Source: Candidatus Desulfofervidus auxilii
GTDB lineage: Bacteria; Desulfobacterota; Desulfofervidia; Desulfofervidales; Desulfofervidaceae
Direction: 5' to 3'
NCBI RefSeq assembly: GCF_001577525.1
Contig: NZ_CP013015.1
Span: 2,124,607 to 2,180,221 of the forward strand
DNA length: 55,615 nt
A program made the position numbers and the translations under genes. Below are positions 17,955-26,204 of this stretch, in pieces (positions within the stretch are counted from its first letter, which is position 1; each line of letters starts with the position of its first letter). The notes below the pieces were generated by a model, which saw only the letters and a program-made list of their open reading frames with translations, was not told where the DNA came from and ran no database searches.

Positions 17955-19337
17955 TCAATCCGGGATTTTGTGGTTAATCTCAGCAAGTTTCAGTAAACGG
18001 TAAAAATACTGCCTTTTTATGCCACACCTTTGGGCAGCTTGTGAAACGTTACCGCCGGATTGAGCTAGGATATGATTTAGATATCTATGATAAAAATCCA
18101 GCAAAACTTGTTTTTTGGCTTTTTTAAATGGGAGGGATAAGATTTCATTAAAAGAAGGCTGAGACTTCAATGTAGCTAAAGGCTCAATATCTGTTAACTC
18201 TATGTATTCACCTTGGCAAAGAATCACAGCGCGTTCAATTATATTTTCTAACTCCCGAATATTGCCAGGCCAGTCCCTGGCAACTAAATTTTTCATAGCA
18301 GCCTTTGAAAATCCTCGAATGTGTTTGTTATTAAGCGTAGCATACTTTTCCAGAAAATGATGAGATAGAATGGGAATTACTTCCCTTCTTTCTCGTAAAG
18401 GAGGAAGATGGATGCGAATAACATTAAGTCGATAAAAAAGGTCTTCCCTGAATTTGCCTTGTTTAACTAATTCTTCCAGGTCTTTGTTACTAGCAGCTAT
18501 CACCCTGACATTTACCTTTTTTATCTTAGTGCTTCCTAATAGTCGAAACTCTCCTTCCTGTAAAAAACGGAGCAACTTTGTTTGGACAAGTTTACTTAAA
18601 TCACCTATTTCGTCAAGAAAAAGTGTCCCCTCGTTAGCTTCTTCTACTAGGCCCTTTTTATCCTGGATTGCTCCAGAAAAAGACCCCTTAACATGGCCAA
18701 ATAATTCACTTTCGATCAGTGTTTCAGGAACAGCACTACAGTTTATAGCCACAAAAAGACCTTTGCGTAGACTGTGTTTATGAATAGACCGCGCCACCAG
18801 CTCTTTACCTGTGCCTGTTTCTCCGGTAATGATCACAGGGGCCGTTGTTTTTGCTACTTGCAAAATATACCTATAAACAGATTGCATATAAGAACTTTTA
18901 CCGATAATAAAGTCAGCGTCTTTTTCTCGGTTTAACTCTGCCTTTAATATCTTGTTTTCTCTTTTTAATTTTTGAACTTCCATGGCCCGGTGGATGGTAA
19001 GCAGGAGTTGTTCTTGGCGAAAGGGTTTGGTAACAAAATCATAGGCCCCTATCTTCATAGCCTCCACCGCTGATTCAATTGTGCCATAGGCGGTTATAAT
19101 AATCACACCAATGTCAGGTTCAATAGCCTTGATTTGTTTTAAAAGTTCCATCCCATTTAAGCCAGGCATTCTCAGGTCAAGTAAGACTAAATCAAAATAT
19201 TCCTTTTTAATGAGCTTGACTACCTCTTCAGGATGGGATGTAGTTACAACATTATATTCTGTTTTTGTTTTGATAATCCTTTCTAAAAGCCTTAACATAT
19301 CTACTTCGTCATCTACAGCCAATATTTTACCTGGCAT
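17955..19337 (-). CDS. NtrC-family sigma-54-dependent response regulator
   Basis: The 460 residues comprise a receiver domain (1-120; acidic D9/D10, phospho-acceptor D54 in LLDLRMPGLNGMELL, Lys in FVTKPF), an AAA+ domain (about 140-370; ITGETGTGKELVARSI Walker A, ANEGTLFLDEIGDL Walker B) and a Fis-type HTH (GGNVSQAAQRCGIKRQYFYR). The sigma-54 contact loop, normally GAFTGA, is GSFSGA, an unusual variant with Ser in place of the key Thr. The gene overlaps the upstream kinase by 11 bp. Three sigma-54-type promoters at 23163-24899 are the likely targets. Confidence 0.95.
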   Translation of the reverse strand: MPGKILAVDDEVDMLRLLERIIKTKTEYNVVTTSHPEEVVKLIKKEYFDLVLLDLRMPGLNGMELLKQIKAIEPDIGVIIITAYGTIESAVEAMKIGAYDFVTKPFRQEQLLLTIHRAMEVQKLKRENKILKAELNREKDADFIIGKSSYMQSVYRYILQVAKTTAPVIITGETGTGKELVARSIHKHSLRKGLFVAINCSAVPETLIESELFGHVKGSFSGAIQDKKGLVEEANEGTLFLDEIGDLSKLVQTKLLRFLQEGEFRLLGSTKIKKVNVRVIAASNKDLEELVKQGKFREDLFYRLNVIRIHLPPLRERREVIPILSHHFLEKYATLNNKHIRGFSKAAMKNLVARDWPGNIRELENIIERAVILCQGEYIELTDIEPLATLKSQPSFNEILSLPFKKAKKQVLLDFYHRYLNHILAQSGGNVSQAAQRCGIKRQYFYRLLKLAEINHKIPD

Positions 19338-21366
19338 ATTGTCCTCCTATGGGTGGCAAGTCAATGATGAAGGTAGCCCCCTTGTTTTCTTCGCTTTCAC
19401 AGCGAATTCGCCCATTATGCTTACTGATAATACTATAGCTAATAGACAACCCCAAGCCAGTCCCTCTTCCTTCAGGCTTGGTAGTAAAAAAGGGGTCAAA
19501 AATCTTGCCTAAATCTTCTTCTTTAATGCCACAACCTGTATCCTGAAATAGAACTTCTATAGCTTGCTGTTCGTCCAATCGGGTGGTGATGGATAATTCC
19601 CCTCCATCTGGCATGGCATCCATAGCATTGATAATTAAGTTTAAAAATACCTGTTGGAGTTGTTTTTTATCTCCCTGGACTAGAGGTAGAGAAGAAGCAA
19701 ATTCTATTTTCATTTGGATATTATTTATTTCTAGTGTATGTCTGACAACATTAATAACTTCTTTAATTGCTTCGTTAATGTCTATTGCCTTACTTAAATC
19801 TTCAGTGGGACGAGCGAAATTAAGCAAATTTTGCACTATTGACTTGCAGTGTAAGGCATGTTTGAGGATCAATTTTATATCCTGATATGCCTGAGTTTCT
19901 CTCGGGGTATTTTCTAAAAGCAACTCGCCAAATCCAATAATGATGCCCAAGGGATTATTAATCTCATGAGCAACACCTGCTGCCAGTGTACCTAAAGAAG
20001 CCATTTTTTCAGCATTACTTAGTTGTTCTTGGACAAGCTTTTCTTTAGTAATATCACGGGCAATACAAAGGATCTCCTTTATCTCCTCCCCCAAATACAG
20101 AGGCATTAACTTTGTATTTAACCAATGCGGTTTACCATTTATTTTTACAATATGTTCTTTCACAATACTCTGTTTAGTAGTATAAAGCTGATTTAAACAA
20201 TCTATTATTGTATTTGGAGGCCATTGCATAATTACATTAAAAGGTTGACCATGAAGCAAGGCGGGCTTCTTTTTGAAAAATGAGGCAGTGGCTTGATTAA
20301 AAGAGATGATATTGCCAAACATATCCAAAGTCAAAATCAAATCATCGGCACTTTCTATTAAAAGCCGATATTTTTCCTCAGATTTCTTTAAGACTTCGGT
20401 CTTCCTCTCCACCTCTTGCCTCAAAGTCTCTCTAAACCCTCTTTCCAAGGAAAGGGCAAATATACCCAATCCGATAAGGGCAAGGATTAGACTGCCCTGG
20501 ATGAAAAATTGTTTTAAATAGAGATAATGAATAACTGCATTTACCTCTTTCTCTGGCACACATACTGCTACTGACCAGATGTGTGAGGTATAGGGAATGT
20601 GAATAGGTGTATAGGCTACAAATTTTTTGACATAACCTTTCACATCTCTGTGCCAGAGAGAAATATATTCTCCTATTCCCTCTTTGCCCTGTAACATTTC
20701 CTGGCGCTGGATTTTGTTTATCTTTTTAAAGTAAAAATCAGGGGCCTTTTCCTGCCTTACCTTAAAGGCATTTTGACCAATAAAGCTCTTGATAGGGTGA
20801 TAAATAAAATAGCCATTTTCATCTATGACCCAGGCATAGCCTGTTTTCCCTGAGCGGATTCTAGCCACATGTCTTTGCACTAATAGGTAAGGATCTATAA
20901 AAAGGACTATGATTTTTTTTCTCAATGGTTCAGAGATATAAACCCAAGACTTGGAGAGATGAACAGCAAGGTTGTTTGGGTCAAGGGGTGTTAATTTAGT
21001 AAGTGTGGGTTCACCTATTTTATAAATGACTTTTTTATCTTGATTTAAGACCAATAGACCCCTTGCACCAAGCCTGTGTGCCCGTTGGAAAATCATTTGC
21101 AGTAAATCAGGAGAAGGCTCTCTTTGCGAATATTTCAGGATAAGTAATTCTTCTATAAGGGCATTAAAACTATTTTCAATCTCTTGTGAAGCTTGGCGGG
21201 CAAGGATAAGCTGTTGATGGTTAAATTGTTGCGCTATAATTTCTTTCAAATCTTGGGCCGAATGGATGCCTAAATTAAGGGCACAAAGAAGTAAAATGAT
21301 AACGCCGCTTCCAACACCTAAAAGAAATTTGTGAGAAGAAATATCCCATTTGATATATTGTTTCAT
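19327..21366 (-). CDS. Membrane sensor histidine kinase (Cache-PAS-HisKA-HATPase)
   Basis: This 679-residue kinase has membrane segments at about 13-33 and 286-306 that bracket a ~250-residue periplasmic dCache-like sensor (GARGLLVLNQDKKVIYKIGE, GKTGYAWVIDENGYFIYHP). A PAS domain (~330-440), HisKA with His467 (LAAGVAHEINNPLG) and HATPase_c (NLIINAMDAMPDGG, FQDTGCGI, GRGTGLGLS) follow. Cache domains bind small molecules such as carboxylates or amino acids; the ligand here is unknown. It is paired with the overlapping NtrC-type regulator and lies next to the TauE operon, which suggests it senses a sulfur oxyanion, organosulfonate or related anion. Confidence 0.93.
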   Translation of the reverse strand: MKQYIKWDISSHKFLLGVGSGVIILLLCALNLGIHSAQDLKEIIAQQFNHQQLILARQASQEIENSFNALIEELLILKYSQREPSPDLLQMIFQRAHRLGARGLLVLNQDKKVIYKIGEPTLTKLTPLDPNNLAVHLSKSWVYISEPLRKKIIVLFIDPYLLVQRHVARIRSGKTGYAWVIDENGYFIYHPIKSFIGQNAFKVRQEKAPDFYFKKINKIQRQEMLQGKEGIGEYISLWHRDVKGYVKKFVAYTPIHIPYTSHIWSVAVCVPEKEVNAVIHYLYLKQFFIQGSLILALIGLGIFALSLERGFRETLRQEVERKTEVLKKSEEKYRLLIESADDLILTLDMFGNIISFNQATASFFKKKPALLHGQPFNVIMQWPPNTIIDCLNQLYTTKQSIVKEHIVKINGKPHWLNTKLMPLYLGEEIKEILCIARDITKEKLVQEQLSNAEKMASLGTLAAGVAHEINNPLGIIIGFGELLLENTPRETQAYQDIKLILKHALHCKSIVQNLLNFARPTEDLSKAIDINEAIKEVINVVRHTLEINNIQMKIEFASSLPLVQGDKKQLQQVFLNLIINAMDAMPDGGELSITTRLDEQQAIEVLFQDTGCGIKEEDLGKIFDPFFTTKPEGRGTGLGLSISYSIISKHNGRIRCESEENKGATFIIDLPPIGGQYAR

Positions 21367-21528
21367 AAATTGATACTAGCTAATTGAAGGGTCTAATTTG
21401 TAGTATTTAGACCTCCATGTCAAATTTATGGTATGCCAATCAACTAATCCTGTCAACAGGATGAGGGCTATTTGGGATAGAAAGGTAATTATCTTCTTTC
21501 ATTAAAAAAATTTTTTAATTTTCCTAGA

Positions 21529-21564
21529 CTATAAAACCCCGCAACTTGCTGCAGGGTTTTATAG
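21529..21564 (-). terminator. Hairpin terminator after the TauE operon
   Basis: An 11-bp perfect stem CTATAAAACCC / GGGTTTTATAG, extended by GCA/TGC, lies 21 bp beyond the stop of the 21585 gene. On the minus strand an A/T-rich run with Ts (near 21505-21520) follows. It separates the TauE operon from the histidine kinase gene. Confidence 0.7.
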
Positions 21565-21584
21565 GAAAATATTTTAAATGCTGC

Positions 21585-22031
21585 CTAATGATGTAAGGAA
21601 ATCACGCCTATTGCCGATAATGTTAATATTATTGCCATTATTAATATAAGAAATAAATAAAGGGTATACATCCTTCTTGCCTTTTCCTCAGCAGAAAAGA
21701 GCATACCTATAAATGCCCCCCACATTCCAACTACGGCTGCCAAGCAACATATCCCTACACCCAAAAGGGCAAACGCATCACTGAAAGATATCTTGTGGAG
21801 GTACCAGTGTCCATAAGTTATGGGGTGGCCTGTAGTAGCCTGCCAAATTTCCTCAGCAGTGTCTCCCTGCAAGAGGTGTGAAAGAAAGACTTGTGGGTCC
21901 ATAACATGAGGACCTCCTAGTAGATACCATATTGCACCTATAGTCCCAATTACCATTCCTATAATGGCAAACCAAAATGCAAATTCCCCATAAATAACAC
22001 CTGATATTGGTGGTTTAGGTCTTTGTTCCAT
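21585..22031 (-). CDS. Small membrane protein of the TauE operon
   Basis: This 148-residue protein has three likely membrane segments (about 14-36, 75-100 and 120-145) and an acidic loop (LSHLLQGDTAEEIWQATTGH). I do not recognise a named family. Its start is 11 bp downstream of the TauE stop, so the two are co-transcribed and probably function together in the membrane. An accessory role for the exporter is inferred from position alone. Confidence 0.75.
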   Translation of the reverse strand: MEQRPKPPISGVIYGEFAFWFAIIGMVIGTIGAIWYLLGGPHVMDPQVFLSHLLQGDTAEEIWQATTGHPITYGHWYLHKISFSDAFALLGVGICCLAAVVGMWGAFIGMLFSAEEKARRMYTLYLFLILIMAIILTLSAIGVISLHH

Positions 22032-22041
22032 TTTTATCCTC

Positions 22042-23043
22042 CTACATCCAATGTAACATTTTTGCTGCCTTCATTAACAATCTAATTCCTGCAAAAAACA
22101 TAATGACTATAATGAGCCATCGGACAAATCCTGCCTTGATTTTGAGCATAATTCTAGCCCCAATAAGTGTTCCTCCAATTAGACCAATCATACAGGGGAC
22201 GGCAAACAAGGCAAACATTCCCCCTCCAGCAATATATGGCCAAATAGCAGCGGTATCGCCTATACTAATTAATACCTTACTACATGTGGCGGCAACTTTT
22301 AATGGTGCAAGCATTACCAAATTAAACACAGGTACCATTGCCCAGCCTGCGCCTAGTCCAAACATCCCTGATATTAAACCTACACCACAGAAAAGAATAA
22401 TTCCTAGCCACGCCCTTGTGACCTTATAGTCAACTACCTTATTTAGTGAATCTTCCCAATAGCCCATATCCAAGGCCATCTTTTCAGTAAATCCATCAAC
22501 CTCCTTGACTTCTGGCCACTCTGCCCTTCCCCCGGCAAATACAAATAAGAGGCCGATGGCAATTACTATAATCCCCAGTGTGCCTCTAACTAGCGCCTCT
22601 CCAGTTACACCCATAGTTGCATGGATATACCCGGCTAGGAGTGCGCCAATAATGCAAAACACTCCATATGGCACTGCAGCCATAAATAGTATCCTGACAT
22701 TGGTAATACCCCTTTTTAAAAATGGCCGGGCTGCAACTAGGGCACCAGACATGGCCACAAATAGCCCTGTAGTCCGGATGATATAGGAGTCTATAGGAGT
22801 AAATCCCATCATAATGGGCGTAAATATAACACCCCCACCTACACCTGCTAACACTGCAAAGATACCCATGAGGGTGGTGACAACAAGTAGGATAATAAAA
22901 AATGTTAGTGGACTCATTCCCACTGTTTGTTCTGTTACTTGCGTTACCTGAGGACTGGTTTCAGCGGCATATAGGGTGGCTATACTCACTAGAAGGGCAA
23001 GTATCAAAAAACCTAGTTTTAAAATTCTTCTCTTTTTATCCAT
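22042..23043 (-). CDS. TauE/SafE family sulfite/anion exporter
   Basis: I choose the ATG at 23043 (MDKKRRILKLGFLILALLVS), behind AGGAGGAAATTTA. The resulting ~333 residues have a signal-like segment and about eight membrane spans. The two TauE half-repeats are visible: VLAGVGGGVIFTPIMMGFTP and GMFGLGAGWAMVPVFNLVML. The open frame continues upstream to 23187 with a Cys-rich stretch discussed separately. TauE/SafE proteins export sulfite, sulfoacetate or related anions. A sigma-54 promoter at 23163-23178 would give a ~110-nt leader. Confidence 0.88.
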   Translation of the reverse strand: MDKKRRILKLGFLILALLVSIATLYAAETSPQVTQVTEQTVGMSPLTFFIILLVVTTLMGIFAVLAGVGGGVIFTPIMMGFTPIDSYIIRTTGLFVAMSGALVAARPFLKRGITNVRILFMAAVPYGVFCIIGALLAGYIHATMGVTGEALVRGTLGIIVIAIGLLFVFAGGRAEWPEVKEVDGFTEKMALDMGYWEDSLNKVVDYKVTRAWLGIILFCGVGLISGMFGLGAGWAMVPVFNLVMLAPLKVAATCSKVLISIGDTAAIWPYIAGGGMFALFAVPCMIGLIGGTLIGARIMLKIKAGFVRWLIIVIMFFAGIRLLMKAAKMLHWM

Positions 23044-23162
23044 TAAATTTCCTCCTTCTTTTTTATTTATCCCCTCCGGGGTACCAATGTTCCTGGGCAG
23101 GGAACACTTTGGGTAACCCGGTGGGAAATTACACATCGTGCACTTCACCATGGTTTTATCTT

Positions 23163-23178
23163 GGCAAAACTCATGCCA
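23163..23178 (-). promoter_or_regulatory. Sigma-54 promoter of the TauE operon (partly palindromic)
   Basis: The minus strand reads TGGCATGAGTTTTGCC: -24 GG and -12 GC at the required 12-base spacing, matching TGGCAYG-N4-TTGC. Read on the plus strand the same bases give TGGCAAAACTCATGCC, which also keeps the GG/GC spacing with one mismatch. It could therefore serve the divergent gene at 23330. Confidence 0.8.
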
Positions 23179-23329
23179 AATAAACAATCAAGCTAACTCT
23201 GTAAAAATTGGGTAAAGCACAGGGGAAGTGTCATTTTTTAGGATACAATTTGTAAACTTTTTGTTGAGAGTTTTCTCATCAAGGAGAATCCTATTGACTA
23301 GTATTGATAAAAATTATAGGTTTTTGAAC

Positions 23330-24304
23330 ATGATAAAAAGAAACCTTTGGTGGGTTATATCTCTTTCAATATTATGGATATTTTCTTCAGGGATTGCCCT
23401 TTCTCAACCACCTGTGAAGTTGGCTATTTTGCCATTTAAAATCTATTCTTCTGAAGACCTTACCTATCTTCAGCAAGGGCTATGTGTAATGTTAAAAACT
23501 AGACTTTCTTGGGAGGGACATATTGAGATAGTGGATATAGATAAAAAGGCCTCAAAAGATATAAATAAACTAGCAAAGGAGTTCAATCTAGACTATGTTC
23601 TATCTGGCAGTCTAACCATGTTTGGGAACAGTGCCAGTATTGATCTCAAGCTTATTAATATAGAGCAAGAAAGGGTTACTCCCTTTTTTGCGGAATGTTC
23701 TAACCTAAATGAAGTAATCCCAAAAATAGGAAAACTGTCAACAGATATAATTGGGACTATAATCCCATCGCTAAAAAAGGAGGTAGCCAGGCCTTTACCA
23801 GTGGAAAGTTCTGAAAAAAGTGAAATAAGCCCACCTATTGTGCCAAAGATTGGAAAAACCCTATTTTATATAACTTTTATTACAAAACCAAATAGACCTC
23901 AAACATATCATCTATTTTTTTCTGATAAACCTCAAGTCAAGGGAGAGGACCCCATTGTTGATGAAGAAGATATAGAAGAGCCTAATTTTCCTGAATACAG
24001 ACGGGTAGGAGAGATGGAAAGACAAGGCCTAGATTTAGGTAAGGTCAGTGTTAAAGAGAAGACGAATTTTGTCTTTGATGTTACTGGTTTTATCAATGAC
24101 CATCCCTCAAAATGCTATTTTTTGGCAGTAAAAAGAGAGGGGGCTGATTATTTTGTGCCCATGGAGACTTGGTTTAACAGAGAGGGAAAGGCTTCAGGCA
24201 AGACTAAAATTGCCTTTCAAACAGGTATTTTGGGTAGCTTCTTGGATCAAAAATTCCGTATTAAAGAAGATACCTTAGAATTTAGCGTTAAGAGTCCTGA
24301 ATAG
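23330..24304 (+). CDS. Secreted/periplasmic protein with FlgO/TolB-N-like domain
   Basis: I take the ATG at 23330 because it opens a good signal peptide (WWVISLSILWIFSSGIALSQ); the open frame itself begins at 23228. Residues ~25-140 resemble the alpha/beta domain shared by TolB N-termini and FlgO (VKLAILPFKIYSSEDLTYLQ, DYVLSGSLTMFGNSASIDLK). A Pro/Ser linker and a C-terminal region of unknown fold follow. I do not know its function. It is divergent from the TauE operon, with the partly palindromic sigma-54 site between them, so shared regulation is plausible. Confidence 0.6.
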   Translation: MIKRNLWWVISLSILWIFSSGIALSQPPVKLAILPFKIYSSEDLTYLQQGLCVMLKTRLSWEGHIEIVDIDKKASKDINKLAKEFNLDYVLSGSLTMFGNSASIDLKLINIEQERVTPFFAECSNLNEVIPKIGKLSTDIIGTIIPSLKKEVARPLPVESSEKSEISPPIVPKIGKTLFYITFITKPNRPQTYHLFFSDKPQVKGEDPIVDEEDIEEPNFPEYRRVGEMERQGLDLGKVSVKEKTNFVFDVTGFINDHPSKCYFLAVKREGADYFVPMETWFNREGKASGKTKIAFQTGILGSFLDQKFRIKEDTLEFSVKSPE

Positions 24305-24357
24305 ATAAAACTCCGCACCACTCAATGCAATTTGGCTCGTTGGCAGTGCCTTGTGTC

Positions 24358-24765
24358 TCACACCCCTAAGGGTTTTAATCCCATACTTTCCTTTATAAAG
24401 GCAGTTATGATGTCAAATAAGGCTACAATACCAATTATCTTTCCTCCTTCACTTACAAAGACCCTTGCAATATTAAATTTAGCCATCAATTTTACAATAT
24501 GTTCTATGTCCATATCTTTCTCAATACAAACCACGGGCCTTGTTGTAATTTCTTCTACCTTTGTTTTACCCAAGTCTAGCCCTTTACCGATAGCCTTAAA
24601 GACTATGTCCCTTACCGTAACTATTCCATAAACATTCTTTTCATCCTTAGGCCTTACCACCAAAGACCTAATTCTTTTGTCAATAAGCTTTTCTAAGGCC
24701 TCATAAACAAAGGCGTCAGGTTCTATGTATTCTATTTTCTTAGTCATTATTTCTTCTGCTTTCAT
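24358..24765 (-). CDS. Tandem CBS-domain protein
   Basis: This 135-residue protein consists of two CBS motifs (AEEIMTKKIEYIEPDAFVYE ... GIVTVRDIVFKAI and EEITTRPVVCIEKDMDIEHI ... GKIIGIVALFDIITAF). CBS pairs bind adenine nucleotides and usually gate transporters or enzymes. The start at 24765 follows AAGGAGGGGAT. It has its own sigma-54-type promoter (24800-24815) and lies between two anion-transport units with the same promoter type, so it may be their regulator. That link is inferred. Confidence 0.88.
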   Translation of the reverse strand: MKAEEIMTKKIEYIEPDAFVYEALEKLIDKRIRSLVVRPKDEKNVYGIVTVRDIVFKAIGKGLDLGKTKVEEITTRPVVCIEKDMDIEHIVKLMAKFNIARVFVSEGGKIIGIVALFDIITAFIKESMGLKPLGV

Positions 24766-24799
24766 ATCCCCTCCTTAAGATTTTTACAATTTTCTAAAA

Positions 24800-24815
24800 T
24801 GCAATTATCATGCCT
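24800..24815 (-). promoter_or_regulatory. Sigma-54-type promoter of the CBS gene
   Basis: The minus strand reads AGGCATGATAATTGCA. All key bases of TGGCAYG-N4-TTGCW are present except the first T, and the GG/GC spacing is correct. The predicted transcription start is about 25 bp before the CBS ATG. Confidence 0.65.
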
Positions 24816-24883
24816 TAAATTGCCCTTGAATAAATTAGCCATTTTTAGATGTACCTTCCGAGCAGGCTTAAAACATTAATGTA

Positions 24884-24899
24884 TGGCATGATTTTTGCC
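24884..24899 (+). promoter_or_regulatory. Sigma-54 promoter of the porin gene
   Basis: The plus strand reads TGGCATGATTTTTGCC, a near-perfect -24/-12 element 42 bp before the porin ATG. It shares TGGCATGA with the TauE promoter. Confidence 0.8.
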
Positions 24900-24940
24900 T
24901 AGGCTAAAAAAGTCTACTTAAAAATTTCAGGAGGGAAAAA

Positions 24941-26161
24941 ATGAAGCGTTTTTTTAGTTTTTTGTTTATTATTACTTTTTTTGGGGTAAATTTGGCCTAT
25001 GGGTATCGGATCCAAGTTTCTAAAGATACTTGGGCTGATTTTGTTATAAGGGGGCAGTTGTTTTATTTCAATATGGATAAAAGAGGTGATGAGATAGATT
25101 ATCGTCAAAACTATTTTGAGATGACAGAGGCAGAGTTTTATGTTAAAGGTCAGATTAACAAATTAGTTCAATTCTTTACCCAATGGGAGAATTATTATAA
25201 ACCACATAAACTAAGTGGGGAAAAAAGAGAGGATAGCACTAAAGCTTTTATGAAAGAGACGGGTGTAAATCTTGTATTTCGTCCTGAGTTTAGGATGAGG
25301 TTTGGCAGGCAGCGTATACCTCTTAGCAGATATCACCAAAGGTCTGATTACAAAAAACTCATTCCTACTGACTATTTTTATAGATATGATATCCATAGCG
25401 TATTTAAAGGTAATGTCAATAAATATCTTAACACAAAAGAAACCTGTCTTCAAATTAGACATCCAGGCATTACGGCCTTTGGATACTTCTTTAATGGGAT
25501 GCTTGAATATCACCTAGGTTTATTTAATCAGCCCAATAACAAGCCTTTTGGCACAGATGAGGGTGGTTTTAAAGGTGTTAGACCCACAGTAAGGCTTGTC
25601 TTTACCCCTGTTTGGTTGGGATATAAACCCGAAAAGTCCATTAAAGGGACAAGGGGGGATTCTTACCTTGGGAAAAGAGATGTATTTAACATTGGTGTAG
25701 GATATTCTAGAGAAGAGATATGGGATGGTCTTGACAATGAGATGTTTGCTATTGATGGTTTTTGGGAAAAAAGATTTGGTAGGGAAAATAGATATATCCC
25801 TATGTTACAATGTGGATACATTTACTCAAAAAATACTCATAAAGTTGATGGTAAGTCAGAAGATAGTCAATTCTGGTGGGTTGCAGGGCAATTCCTTTAT
25901 AATAAGTTTATTGGTTATGGAAGGCCTGCTATTGCAGTGAGATTTGAGCAGATGAACGCAGATAATGCTTATAATAATAAAGATGTTACCTATAATCGTG
26001 CCTCAATTTTTCTTAATTACTTCATCAAAGGATACTCTGCCTGGTTAGCGGTTGGTGTTGATCAGGTATGGTACACTAATGGTGCAGAAGATTATCTTCT
26101 GACCAAGGGCAAACAACGCAATATGACTGACTTCAGCACTTACTTTCAATTTAGATTCTAA
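24941..26161 (+). CDS. Outer-membrane porin-like beta-barrel protein
   Basis: This 406-residue protein has a signal peptide (MKRFFSFLFIITFFGVNLAYG). The mature part alternates polar and hydrophobic residues and ends in the outer-membrane signature Phe (FSTYFQFRF), as expected for a 14-18-stranded barrel. Segments FRPEFRMRFGRQRIPLSRYH and LVQFFTQWENYYKP are typical of phosphate-selective (OprP-like) or similar anion porins. The sigma-54 promoter and the TauE-type gene downstream suggest it admits the anion handled by this regulon. The RBS AGGAGGG lies seven bases upstream. Confidence 0.75.
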   Translation: MKRFFSFLFIITFFGVNLAYGYRIQVSKDTWADFVIRGQLFYFNMDKRGDEIDYRQNYFEMTEAEFYVKGQINKLVQFFTQWENYYKPHKLSGEKREDSTKAFMKETGVNLVFRPEFRMRFGRQRIPLSRYHQRSDYKKLIPTDYFYRYDIHSVFKGNVNKYLNTKETCLQIRHPGITAFGYFFNGMLEYHLGLFNQPNNKPFGTDEGGFKGVRPTVRLVFTPVWLGYKPEKSIKGTRGDSYLGKRDVFNIGVGYSREEIWDGLDNEMFAIDGFWEKRFGRENRYIPMLQCGYIYSKNTHKVDGKSEDSQFWWVAGQFLYNKFIGYGRPAIAVRFEQMNADNAYNNKDVTYNRASIFLNYFIKGYSAWLAVGVDQVWYTNGAEDYLLTKGKQRNMTDFSTYFQFRF

Positions 26162-26172
26162 AGAATTTTTAA

Positions 26173-26189
26173 GCCGCCTTTTTGGCGGC
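26173..26189 (+). terminator. Intercistronic hairpin
   Basis: GCCGCC-TTTTT-GGCGGC lies 12 bp after the porin stop. No U-run follows, so it may be an RNA-stabilising or attenuating hairpin between the porin and the second TauE gene. Confidence 0.55.
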
Positions 26190-26204
26190 ATACAAAGGAG
26201 CGGA

